A stretch of 64,000 bases of DNA from Halosolutus gelatinilyticus. Its GTDB lineage: Archaea > Halobacteriota > Halobacteria > Halobacteriales > Natrialbaceae. Where the stretch lies: assembly GCF_023028105.1 (NCBI RefSeq), contig NZ_CP095491.1, positions 1,736,001 through 1,800,000 on the forward strand, read 5' to 3'. Of this stretch, positions 26,534 to 34,554 are shown in pieces. Each line of letters begins with the position of its first letter. Position 1 is the first letter of the stretch. The translations under genes and the position numbers were made by a program. Under the pieces are notes generated by a model. The model saw only the letters and a list, made by a program, of their open reading frames with translations. It was not told the origin of the DNA and searched no databases.

Positions 26534-26990
26534 TGCACTGTGGTAGGGGCTGCATCGGGTATAAATGGTGGCAAAGCGGGGCGGAACTGATCGCCCGCCT
26601 GGCTTCGCTTGCGACGGTCGCGATCGCCGGCCGCGACTTCGATCGGCGGCTGCGTCAGGAGAACCGTCGATCGGTCCTGGACGGACCGATTGCCGTGCGT
26701 GAAAACATTCCCTGGTGCTTCGTTGGAACCCCTGGTGCTGCGGCGGACGCAGCACGGCCCGATCGGGTCGGGCGACCCGGCCACGTCGAACCGGTAGTCG
26801 GCGATCGTCGTACGGCGATCGTCGTGTCAGTGTTCGTCGTTCGCGCGGCCGAGTGACTCTTTCGAGTACTCGAGTATGTATCTCGTGCCAACGTGTTTTG
26901 GTACCTCCGTCGGAGTGTCGGCCCGATCGACGTGTAATATGGCTATGGATTCCGGAATGGATAAACGCGATACCGCCGATAGTGTCACGC
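26534..26990. other. Divergent intergenic region between mcm and the DUF4129 gene
   Basis: No gene supported. It contains the mcm promoter (26560-26566) at one end and, at the other, GGATAAACG at 26958-26966, whose distance of 28 bases fits a leaderless start at GTG 26991. Open frames across it are extensions of the flanking genes. Confidence 0.55.
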
Positions 26991-27905
26991 GTGGACCAAC
27001 GTACCGTACTCGTCGCCATCGTCGCAGTCGTCGGCGTTCTCGCAGTCTCGCTGGCGGCAGCGACGCTTCCATCGACCGTCGACGTCGAGAGCGGCCTCGG
27101 CGGCGGTGGTGGGGGCGGATCCGGCGAAGGGGAGGGAACCGGCGTTCAGCCGCCGCCGGCGTCCGATCGGCCGGTCGACGCCGTCGAAATCCCGTTTGTG
27201 AAGGAGATCCTGCTGGTAGTGCTGGGTCTCATCCTGCTTGCGCTTCTGGTGTACTTCGTCCGGAACTGGCGGCAATCCGTTCCGTGGATCGTCATCGTCG
27301 TCGTTTTCGTCGCGCTGCTGGTGCTCGCGCTGTTCCTCTTTTCGGGGTCGATCCCGACGGGCGATGAGCCGGTGCCGGAATCCGCGGGCGACGGCGGCCT
27401 CGGCGGCGAGGGCGACGGCGGCGGGCTCGGGTCCGGCGATTCGACGCCCGTTCCGACCGTCGTTCTCCTCGCGCTCACGATCGCGTTGCTCGGCGCGATC
27501 GTCGTCGCCGCTCGATCGTCGGCAGCGCGATCGACGGTGGTCGATCGGTTGCGAGGTGCCGATCCCAACGCCGACGAGGACGAAGACGACGCAGCGGCGA
27601 TCGGGCGCGCCGCGGGCCGGGCGGCGGATCGGATCGAGGACGGCGACGACATTGGCAACGACGTCCTTCGAGCGTGGCGGGAGATGATCGACCTCCTCGA
27701 GGTGTCCCGTCCCGAAACGACGACGCCGCGCGAGTTCGCGACCGTCGCCGTGGACGCGGGAATGGACTCCGACGATGTCCGCGAGCTCACGCGACTGTTC
27801 GAGGACGTTCGGTACGGGGAGTACAGTCCGACGACGGAGCGGGAGAAGCGAGCCGTTCGCGTGTTTCGCCGGATCGAACGGACGTACGGAGCTGATGACG
27901 AATGA
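26991..27905 (+). CDS. DUF4129 domain membrane protein
   Basis: 304 residues from GTG 26991 (in-frame GTG 26982 possible). A signal-type helix at 5-23, a Gly-rich linker, two membrane segments near 67-84 and 94-115, a Gly/Asp-rich linker, a third span near 150-171, and a cytosolic C-terminal helical domain (AWREMIDLLEV, EFATVAVDAGMDSDDVRELT, FEDVRYGEYSPTTEREKRAV) that matches the DUF4129 pattern. In archaea and bacteria this domain accompanies DUF58 and MoxR proteins in a cell-envelope or stress module of unknown mechanism. It overlaps the next gene by four bases (ATGA). Confidence 0.85.
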   Translation: MDQRTVLVAIVAVVGVLAVSLAAATLPSTVDVESGLGGGGGGGSGEGEGTGVQPPPASDRPVDAVEIPFVKEILLVVLGLILLALLVYFVRNWRQSVPWIVIVVVFVALLVLALFLFSGSIPTGDEPVPESAGDGGLGGEGDGGGLGSGDSTPVPTVVLLALTIALLGAIVVAARSSAARSTVVDRLRGADPNADEDEDDAAAIGRAAGRAADRIEDGDDIGNDVLRAWREMIDLLEVSRPETTTPREFATVAVDAGMDSDDVRELTRLFEDVRYGEYSPTTEREKRAVRVFRRIERTYGADDE

Positions 27906-29914
27906 GGACCCGCGGACTCCTCGTCGGCGCCGGACTCGGACTCTTCGGTCTCGCGCTCGTGGAGATGGTCGCGCCGGGCTCGCTCCCGATGCCGATCGGC
28001 GATCCGCTCGTCCCCGTCGTCGGCGGACTGGTGCTGTGCTACGCCTACTACGTCCGCTGGTCCGGCGACGGGTCGGGGGTCACACAGGCGTCGATTCCGG
28101 ATCCAGAAGACGTTCCGCCGACGCCGACGCCCGGCGACGAATTCGACGAGGTCCTCAAACAGTTTCTCGACTCGGGAACCGTCTATTCCACCACGCGAAC
28201 GAAGCGAGGGTTGCGGGCCGCGGCGATCGCGGTCCTCACCCGCTACGCCGACTGCACGGAGTCGGAGGCGCGCGAGCGCGTCGACGACGGGACGTGGACG
28301 GCCGATCCCTACGCCGCGTCGCTGTTGAGCGAGACCAACGACTCGCCGGGACGGCTTCTCGATCGACTTCGAACGCCGTTCCTCGCCGAATCGCAGTACG
28401 AACGAGCCGTTCGTCGCACCGTGTCCGAGATCGCGGCGATCGCAGCTGTTCCGGTCCCGGAGCGGGAGGTCGAGACGATTCGGTCGCGGATACGACAGAC
28501 GATCGGCTCGTCGCCAGAGCGCACAGCTGCCCCGTCTCCGGCTCGGCGAGCGGCGTCCGGCCCCGCGGCGACCGACGGACGGGCGCCCGCGGGGACGACG
28601 GTCGACTCCGACAGGATGGCCGCCGAGGGATCGACCACTCGATCCGGGATCCGACGATCGACCAACCACTGGAGCGGCGTGGGGCTCGTCGCGTTCGTCG
28701 CCCTGGGCGTCGGATTGCTCGTCGAGCGGCCGGCGATCCTCCTCGCGGCCGTCGTCGGTATCGGCTACGCGGCCTACGCCCGGTCGATGCCGCTCGAGCC
28801 GGTCCAGCTTTCGTTCGAGCGATCGCTCGGCGACGACGACCCGGAGCCGGGAGACGACGTCGAGGTAACCGTGACGATCACAAACGGCTCGTCCCGGTTT
28901 CTCCCGGACCTGCGCGTGGTCGACGGCGTCCCGCCGGGACTGGCCGTCACCGACGGATCTCCGCGGTTCGGAACCGCGCTGCGGGCGGGCGACTCGACGA
29001 CGTTTTCGTACACCGTCACGGCCCGTCGCGGCGAGCACGAGTTCCGACCGGCGATCGCCGTCGCGCGGAACCTGCCCGGGACGGTCGAACGCGAACTCCT
29101 CCTCTCGGCGCCGTCGGTGCTGCGGTGCGTGCCGCCGCTCCGGCCGACCCGGGAGGCGGTTCCTCTCCGGGCGCAGGCGAGCGAGTACACCGGTGTCGTC
29201 GAGACGGACGCCGGCGGCGCGGGCGTGGAGTTCTACAGCACGCGCCAGTACCAGCCCGGAGACGCGATGAACCGGATCGACTGGCACCACCACGCGCGGA
29301 CCGGAGAACTCGCCACGCTGAAGTTCCGGCGGGAACGGGCGGCGGTCGTCGTGCTGGTCGTCGACGTCCAGTCGTCGGCGTACGTCTCCCCCGGCCCGGA
29401 GTCCGAGCACGCGGTCGATCGATCGATCGCCGCCGCGCGGCGGATCTTCGCCGGCCTGTTGGCCGACGGACACCGGGTCGGCATCGCCGCCATGGGTGCG
29501 CCCGACTGCTGGCTCGCACCGTCGACCGGTCGCGATCACCGAGCGCGGGGACGGACGCTCTTCGCCACCGACCCGATCTTTTCGTCCGTTCCCGACGACG
29601 ATCAGTTCACGCTCTACTGGAAACGGCGACTCCGGCGACGGCTACCGGACGCCGCACAGCTGATCGTGTTCTCGCCGCTTTGCGATCGATCGACGATCCG
29701 CTACGTCCGTGAGTTCGAGGCGCGGGGGCATTCGACGACGGTTGTCAGTCCCGATCCGACGGCCGATCGAACGCCCGGACAGCAACTCGCGCGCGTCTAC
29801 CGAACGGTGGCGACGACCGACCTCCGCCGGGCGGAGATTCCGGTCCTCGACTGGGCGCCCGAGGAGTCGCTCGACGAAGTGCTCGCGAGGGCCCGGGCGG
29901 TGACGGGGCGATGA
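27902..29914 (+). CDS. DUF58 domain protein with N-terminal membrane extension
   Basis: 670 residues. Two membrane segments at 5-25 and 36-50, a helical soluble region to about 250 (including a repeated Ala/Arg-rich linker), two more spans near 258-290, then a beta-rich domain and the DUF58 core: GVEFYSTRQYQPGDAMNRID near 442-461 with HHHARTGELATLKF, followed by a von Willebrand A-like fold (VVVLVVDVQSSAYVS near 482). The N-terminal part resembles a small membrane protein that is often a separate gene beside DUF58 in relatives, so this looks like a fusion. It is coupled by 4-base overlaps to both neighbours. Role: unknown envelope function. Confidence 0.85.
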   Translation: MRTRGLLVGAGLGLFGLALVEMVAPGSLPMPIGDPLVPVVGGLVLCYAYYVRWSGDGSGVTQASIPDPEDVPPTPTPGDEFDEVLKQFLDSGTVYSTTRTKRGLRAAAIAVLTRYADCTESEARERVDDGTWTADPYAASLLSETNDSPGRLLDRLRTPFLAESQYERAVRRTVSEIAAIAAVPVPEREVETIRSRIRQTIGSSPERTAAPSPARRAASGPAATDGRAPAGTTVDSDRMAAEGSTTRSGIRRSTNHWSGVGLVAFVALGVGLLVERPAILLAAVVGIGYAAYARSMPLEPVQLSFERSLGDDDPEPGDDVEVTVTITNGSSRFLPDLRVVDGVPPGLAVTDGSPRFGTALRAGDSTTFSYTVTARRGEHEFRPAIAVARNLPGTVERELLLSAPSVLRCVPPLRPTREAVPLRAQASEYTGVVETDAGGAGVEFYSTRQYQPGDAMNRIDWHHHARTGELATLKFRRERAAVVVLVVDVQSSAYVSPGPESEHAVDRSIAAARRIFAGLLADGHRVGIAAMGAPDCWLAPSTGRDHRARGRTLFATDPIFSSVPDDDQFTLYWKRRLRRRLPDAAQLIVFSPLCDRSTIRYVREFEARGHSTTVVSPDPTADRTPGQQLARVYRTVATTDLRRAEIPVLDWAPEESLDEVLARARAVTGR

Positions 29915-30429
29915 CCCGGACCGATCGCTCTCCCGCGCGGCTGAGCGGCGTCGCCTCGTGCGTCGCCGCGGGGTGTGCGGCGATCGCGAGCGGGCTCTAC
30001 TCGTGGTACGCGCTCGCCGCCGGCGGCGTCGGCCTCGCGCTGCTGGTCAGCGGCGTCGCCAGGGGAACCCGATCGTCAGTCTCCTTGGGCGCCGCGGCGC
30101 TGGTCGCCGGTGCGATCGTGGCCGGCGTGCAGGGGGCCGCCGCGGGTGCGGTCCTGGTGAGCGTCGTCGCCGCCGTCCTGGCGTGGGACGCAGGCACGAC
30201 GGCGATCAGTATCGGCGAGCAACTCGGTCGGAAGGCGCCGACGCGCCGGATCGAACTGGTTCACCTCGCCGCGAGCGCCGCCGTCGGCGCGCTCACGATC
30301 GGCGCGGGCTATCTGCTCTACGAGATCGCGACCGACGGCCAGCCGCTGTCGGCGCTGGTGTTGTTGATCGTCGCGACGGTGCTCTTGCTGACGGCGATCC
30401 TCCGGGACGACGCGGCTAGCCGCGGATAG
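29911..30429 (+). CDS. Small multi-span membrane protein of the DUF58 operon
   Basis: 172 residues, five to six hydrophobic spans rich in Ala, Val and Gly (about 13-30, 34-48, 56-76, 78-92, 112-130, 138-155), with a single basic loop GRKAPTRRIELVHL near 106. It resembles a haloarchaeal membrane family (I recall DUF7519) located next to DUF58 genes, but the match is from memory. The ATG overlaps the DUF58 stop (ATGA) so the three genes are cotranscribed. Likely a membrane partner in the same module. Confidence 0.75.
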   Translation: MTRTDRSPARLSGVASCVAAGCAAIASGLYSWYALAAGGVGLALLVSGVARGTRSSVSLGAAALVAGAIVAGVQGAAAGAVLVSVVAAVLAWDAGTTAISIGEQLGRKAPTRRIELVHLAASAAVGALTIGAGYLLYEIATDGQPLSALVLLIVATVLLLTAILRDDAASRG

Positions 30430-30538
30430 CGATTCTCGTAACGGCTGGAGTTGCTTTCGAAACCGTATCGACACCGATAGTCGTCTCACAGTAGCACGCC
30501 TCGTAGAAGGGGTCGAGTTTCAAATAGGAATAGTCGCG

Positions 30539-31489
30539 TTACTCGATCGTCGGCACGGGCGTCTCCGCGAGCACCTCGTCGACGATCGACTCCTTCTCGA
30601 CGTCGTCGACGGCGGCGTCCGCCGTCAGGACGAGTCGGTGGGCGAGCACTGGCTTGGCGACGCGTTTCACGGTGTCGGGGGTGGCGTAGTCGCGCCCCTC
30701 GATGACCGCCCGCGCGCGAGTCGCTTCGAACAGCCGCTGGGAGCCACGCGGCGAGACGCCGACGGCCACGCGGTGGTTCGATCGCGTGCCGCGCGTGAGT
30801 TCGAGCATGTAGTCGACGAGGTCGTCGTGAACCCGAACCGTCTCGGGGACGCCCTGGAGGGCTTCCACGCGATCGGCCGTCAGCGCCCGTTCGACGGACG
30901 GACTTCGCTCGTGGCGGTTCGCGCGCCGCTTCAGGAGAGCGACTTCGCCCTCGAAACTCGGGTAGCCGATGCTCGTTTTCACCATGAACCGATCGACCTG
31001 GGCCTCCGGCAGGACGAACGTTCCCTCGTGTTCGACCGGATTCTGCGTCGCGATGACGAAAAAGGGGTCGGGCAGTTCGCGCGTCTCGCCGCCGACGGTC
31101 ACCTGGTGCTCCTCCATCGCCTCCAGTAACGCGGACTGGGTTTTCGGGGGCGCGCGGTTGATCTCGTCGGCGAGGACGACGTTGCTGAATATCGGTCCCT
31201 CCTGGAACTCGAACTCCCGCGTGCGCTCGTTGAAGACGTGCGTTCCGGTCACGTCGCCCGGAAGCAGGTCCGGCGTGAACTGGATCCGGGAAAAAGAGAG
31301 ACCGAGCGCCCGCGCCATGCTGCGCGCGGTAAGCGTCTTCCCCGTCCCCGGCACGTCCTCGAGTAATACGTGTCCGCGGGCCAGCAGCCCGAGGAGGGTC
31401 GTCTCGAGGAACTCCCGATCGCTCACCACCGTTTCCCCGATCGCGTCGATGACGGCCGCGCACTCGTCGGCGGCCTCGTCGATGTCCAT
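30539..31489 (-). CDS. MoxR-family AAA+ ATPase
   Basis: 316 residues. Walker A EDVPGTGKT near 44-52, Walker B VVLADEINRAPPKTQSAL near 105-122, sensor FFVIATQNPVEHEGTF near 145 and PEAQVDRF near 164 give the standard MoxR core; the C-terminal lid ends at LAETPVPTIE. MoxR ATPases act as chaperones or activators of VWA-domain proteins such as DUF58. This gene is convergent with the DUF4129-DUF58 operon and ends about 110 bases from it, so it is a probable functional partner with its own promoter. Confidence 0.94.
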   Translation of the reverse strand: MDIDEAADECAAVIDAIGETVVSDREFLETTLLGLLARGHVLLEDVPGTGKTLTARSMARALGLSFSRIQFTPDLLPGDVTGTHVFNERTREFEFQEGPIFSNVVLADEINRAPPKTQSALLEAMEEHQVTVGGETRELPDPFFVIATQNPVEHEGTFVLPEAQVDRFMVKTSIGYPSFEGEVALLKRRANRHERSPSVERALTADRVEALQGVPETVRVHDDLVDYMLELTRGTRSNHRVAVGVSPRGSQRLFEATRARAVIEGRDYATPDTVKRVAKPVLAHRLVLTADAAVDDVEKESIVDEVLAETPVPTIE

Positions 31490-31765
31490 GCGCTGTTACT
31501 AGGACGACACCTATACAGAACTGTTGATCTCCCGGTGACACGTGTGCGGCCTCGGCGGCCGATCCGTTCTCTCGTCGGTCGCAACCGGCCGCCTGACTCC
31601 GATTCGGCCGATCGACGACGGACCGGTTCGGCGATCGGACTCGCCGGCTGCCGTCCGAGGCGTCGGAAACTCGGTGTGCGTTGTGACGAGTTGTATGACG
31701 GTCGTCCGTCGGACGTCAGTAGACAACCATCGGGTTTTATATATCCGAGTCTGGCAGCGCGAAGT

Positions 31766-32032
31766 ATGAATCGGGGGCAACCGATCAGTCAGACAGTCAT
31801 CGAAACGATCGCCGAACACGAAGGAACGCCGTGTGCGGAGCTCACTCCGCCGCTTCACTACGCCGTCGATCTGGAGGCGCTCGACTCGCTCGCCCAGTCG
31901 GCGGGCTCCGATCGGGATCGACTCTCGGTCGAATTCTCGTATCAGGGTTACACGGTTCGCGTGCGCGGTGACGGTGAGGTGACGATCGGCGATTCCGACC
32001 CGGTCGCGCAGGCCGAACGAGAGGCCGCGTAG
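31766..32032 (+). CDS. HalOD1 output domain protein
   Basis: 88 residues. The pattern VIETIAEHEGTPCAELTPPL, then YAVDLEALDSLAQ and LSVEFSYQGYTVRVRGDGEV is the single-domain HalOD1 family, a small haloarchaeal output module often fused to or found near response regulators and light/redox sensors. The free-standing form has no partner beside it here. TTTTATATA at 31735-31743 is centred 27 bases before ATG 31766, so the mRNA is leaderless. Confidence 0.88.
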   Translation: MNRGQPISQTVIETIAEHEGTPCAELTPPLHYAVDLEALDSLAQSAGSDRDRLSVEFSYQGYTVRVRGDGEVTIGDSDPVAQAEREAA

Positions 32033-32624
32033 CGACCAATCGACGCTCGGAGTCGACCGGAGCGATCGGTGCGGTAGTCGGTCGGGAGCGCCGAATCGCG
32101 TACGGATGGGCGATCGATTCCGGTCGGCTCGGCTCAGCGTAGGCTCGATGTCGACGTTGTTGGCGATCGAAGCGACTCGCTCGGTACGGCGGTCGCGGGA
32201 CCGAGCAAACGAACTCGTTCGATCCCGCGCACACTTGACGGTATTTCTACGCCATCGGCTGCTATTTGGGGTATTAATCCCTCGCTAAGTTCATAGAATC
32301 ATGTATTAATAGGTATGAATTATACGATTATCCCGGTTCCGACCGACGAACCGTCACCGTCCGGGTGGTGTCGCGTGGGGGCGTCAGCGGGTACCCGTTC
32401 GATGAGGAGACGGACGGTGCTGAAAGTGATCGATCGCGGCGCTCGGGCTCTCGAACCGACGCGGACGCGAGACGGGAGTTTCGGACTCGCGCTGGCGCGC
32501 GGCCACCCGCGATCGCGGACGCGGTCGTAGACGCCGGCGCGGTGACCGCGTCAGTAGCGGCCACCCGCTGCGGTGCGGGCGATCCGCGCCTCCCGACCGC
32601 TCCGATTCGATCGGTGTTCGGCGG
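32033..32624. other. Intergenic region, no supported gene
   Basis: Two AT-rich boxes (GGTATTAATCC near 32268 and TGTATTAATAGG near 32301) stand in otherwise GC-rich DNA. An ORF from ATG 32315 (71 codons, MNYTIIPVPTDEPSP) begins just after the second box, too close for normal promoter spacing, and becomes Arg/Ser-rich nonsense; I do not call it. A true short transcript starting near 32330 is possible. Confidence 0.4.
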
Positions 32625-33512
32625 CTACTGACCCGGCGCGCTCGGGGCCCGTTTTCCGGTGCCGAAATCGCGGACGCTCGGATAATCGGCGATCAACCCG
32701 TCGACGCCCAGTTCGAGGGGCGCCGTTGCGTCTCGCCAGCTGTCGATCGTCCAGACGTTCACCTCGCGACCCTCCGCGTGCGCCGTCTCCACGAGGGCGC
32801 GATCGAGCACGCCCGTCGACACGTTGACCGCTTCGGCGTCCAGCTCGCGGGCGATCTCGAGGTTTTCCTCCGGGTTGCTGCCGAATATGACCCCCACCGG
32901 AATCGTCGGATCGATCTCTCGAACCGCCTCGAGCGCGTCCGACTCGAACGAGGAGACGTAGAAGTCGCCCGGATACTCGGCCGCGATACCCAGGGCGCGA
33001 TCGGCGAATTCGAGCCAGGAGTCGTTCCCTGACGCCTTGAATTCGATGTTCATCGTGATGCTCGGCCGCGCCGCATCCAGGACCTCCCCCAGGGTGGGTA
33101 TCGTCTCGCCGCTTTCGAGGACTTCCGTCTGAGTGACGGTTTCGAAGGGTGTCTCGGCGACCGGCCCCGATTCGTCCGTGAGATGATCGAGCACGTTGTC
33201 GTGGAAAACGACGATTTCGCCGTCCTCGCACGCCACGACGTCGATCTCGATCCGATCGGCGCGGAGTCGCGACGATCCCGCGACCGCCGCGACGGTGTTC
33301 TCCGGGTAGACGTCGGCGTAGCCCCGGTGCGCCGTGATCCGCGGCGCTCGAATCGCGTCCCGCTCCTCGGAACGCTCCGCCGCAGCCGTGTCGCTGACGA
33401 CAATCGAGGCGATCGACGCGCCCGTGAGCGCGCCGGCCGCTCCCATGAACCGCCGTCGATTCGCCGTGCCCAACGGCGCTTTCGCGCTGTCGCCGTTTTC
33501 TTTCCCAGACAT
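32625..33512 (-). CDS. Tat-exported glycerophosphodiester phosphodiesterase
   Basis: 295 residues. NRRRFMGAAGALTGASIASI near 18 is a Tat signal with AAA at the likely cleavage site near 47. The mature enzyme has the GDPD signature: ITAHRGYADVYPENT near 59-73, EIDVVACEDGEIVVFHD near 93 with the catalytic His, FKAS near 158 and VNVWTIDSWRDATAPLELG near 250 and DGLIADYP near 269. It would hydrolyse glycerophosphodiesters to glycerol phosphate outside the cell. A TATATTTATA box at 33541-33550 fits a leaderless start at ATG 33512. Confidence 0.93.
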   Translation of the reverse strand: MSGKENGDSAKAPLGTANRRRFMGAAGALTGASIASIVVSDTAAAERSEERDAIRAPRITAHRGYADVYPENTVAAVAGSSRLRADRIEIDVVACEDGEIVVFHDNVLDHLTDESGPVAETPFETVTQTEVLESGETIPTLGEVLDAARPSITMNIEFKASGNDSWLEFADRALGIAAEYPGDFYVSSFESDALEAVREIDPTIPVGVIFGSNPEENLEIARELDAEAVNVSTGVLDRALVETAHAEGREVNVWTIDSWRDATAPLELGVDGLIADYPSVRDFGTGKRAPSAPGQ

Positions 33513-34034
33513 CAGAATCTAACTCCTGGGAGAAATAGAAGTATATTTATAATAGATGGCTATACTGAAAATTCGGCTCACGTGTACTGTAGAGAACTCA
33601 ATAGGGTTCTTGACGTTCGAGAGGACACCTCATCTCGATCGCCGCGGCGTTCCCGCTCATCGGATTCGACGAGTCGACTCACCGGTCGCCCCCGTCGTTT
33701 CTCGTGGAACTCTCAGAATTTGAAGCCGAACGCTCGGGAACTGTGTCTAGGATTCCATCCCAAATCTCGCCTTAACCACTCGGAGGTGCGTTGATCCGTC
33801 TTGGATCGCTAGCATCCCCTTGCCGGATGGTGTGCCGATGGTTCGGATCGTGATGGCTGGTAGGGTGGTCTGAGAAGGTTGTCTCCGGTTGTGGGACAAT
33901 AGTAGAGTTCGTCCAAACTGCGACAACGAACGGGTACCGCTCTGGCCATCTCTCATGCGTATCTCGATCGCGCTACTTCAAATCCTGTCTCTGTCAGATT
34001 CTTGCCGCTCGCGAATGTGCTCGCGGCAGTAATA
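33513..34034. other. Lower-GC intergenic region at the 3' side of tRNA-Pro
   Basis: Apart from the glycerophosphodiesterase promoter at its left end, I see no gene. The stretch 33590-33970 is lower in GC and has several stop-ridden frames; a minus frame at 33747-33956 (69 codons) has no recognisable family. It could be debris of an element integrated at the tRNA, but no tRNA 3'-end copy was found. A weak hairpin (TGCCGC/GCGGCA) at 34001-34028 lies directly after the tRNA 3' end and may be its terminator structure. Confidence 0.4.
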
Positions 34035-34107
34035 TGGGATCGCCCGGATTTGAACCGGGGTCACGGGCACCCAAGGCCCGAAGTATACCAGGCTAACCCA
34101 CGATCCC
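34035..34107 (-). tRNA. tRNA-Pro (anticodon TGG)
   Basis: The minus strand folds as a 73-base cloverleaf: 7-base acceptor stem GGGATCG/CGATCCC with discriminator A, D arm around TTAGCCTGGTATA, anticodon stem CGGGC/GCCCG around the loop CTTGGGT (anticodon TGG), and T arm with GGTTCAAATCC. CCA is not encoded. A TTTATGA box at about 34131-34137 stands 27 bases before its 5' end. No intron. Confidence 0.95.
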
Positions 34108-34188
34108 GTATTCACTGTTCCGGCCCGACGTCATAAAGCGTTTCGTTCCGTCGGCGGGTTTTACCTCGCTCCGCCCGAACAGTCAGCT

Positions 34189-34446
34189 ATGGTTACGGGA
34201 CTCGAAATCCTCCTGGTGGTCCTCGTGCTTGCCGCCCTCCTGGGCGCGTCGACGATCGTCGAGACCGTCCGCCCGTTCATCGTCAACACCGCCGTCGGCC
34301 TGCTGGTGTTGTTCCTCGCGCAGGCGGTGTTCGGTCTCTCGGTCGCCGTCACGCCGATCGCGATCGTCATCGTCGCCCTCGGGGGCGTCCCGGGTGCGAT
34401 ACTGGTGATCATGCTGGCGCTGTTCGGCGTCGCATTCGTGCCCTGA
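34189..34446 (+). CDS. BofA-family (pro-sigmaK processing inhibitor-like) membrane protein
   Basis: 85 hydrophobic residues in about three spans (5-21, 30-50, 56-82). The signature RPFIVNTAVGLLVLFLAQ and VTPIAIVIVALGGVPGAILV is that of BofA-like proteins, which are widespread in archaea although sporulation is not; the role there is unknown. GGTTTTACC at 34157-34165 is the TATA box, 27 bases before ATG 34189. It is divergent from tRNA-Pro and convergent with the helicase. Confidence 0.88.
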   Translation: MVTGLEILLVVLVLAALLGASTIVETVRPFIVNTAVGLLVLFLAQAVFGLSVAVTPIAIVIVALGGVPGAILVIMLALFGVAFVP

Positions 34447-34554
34447 CGGCCAGCGGTTACTCGCTTCCCTACTCGCGATTTCCGCGTCGATCGCTTCTCG
34501 GAAAGCGAGTCGTCGGTTCGTCGCGACGACTGCGTGGTCGACGGTCGTCCGTTC

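Noticed and set aside
26534-27019. An N-terminal extension of MCM beyond ATG 26533
   Set aside because: The MCM family begins near MAQAGNTELVDAF; a TATA box lies at 26560-26566 and the added residues are low-complexity.
32315-32530. A 71-codon frame starting MNYTIIPVPTDEP, slightly like a universal stress protein start
   Set aside because: The similarity stops after a dozen residues, the rest is Arg/Ser-rich, and the nearest TATA-like box is too close.
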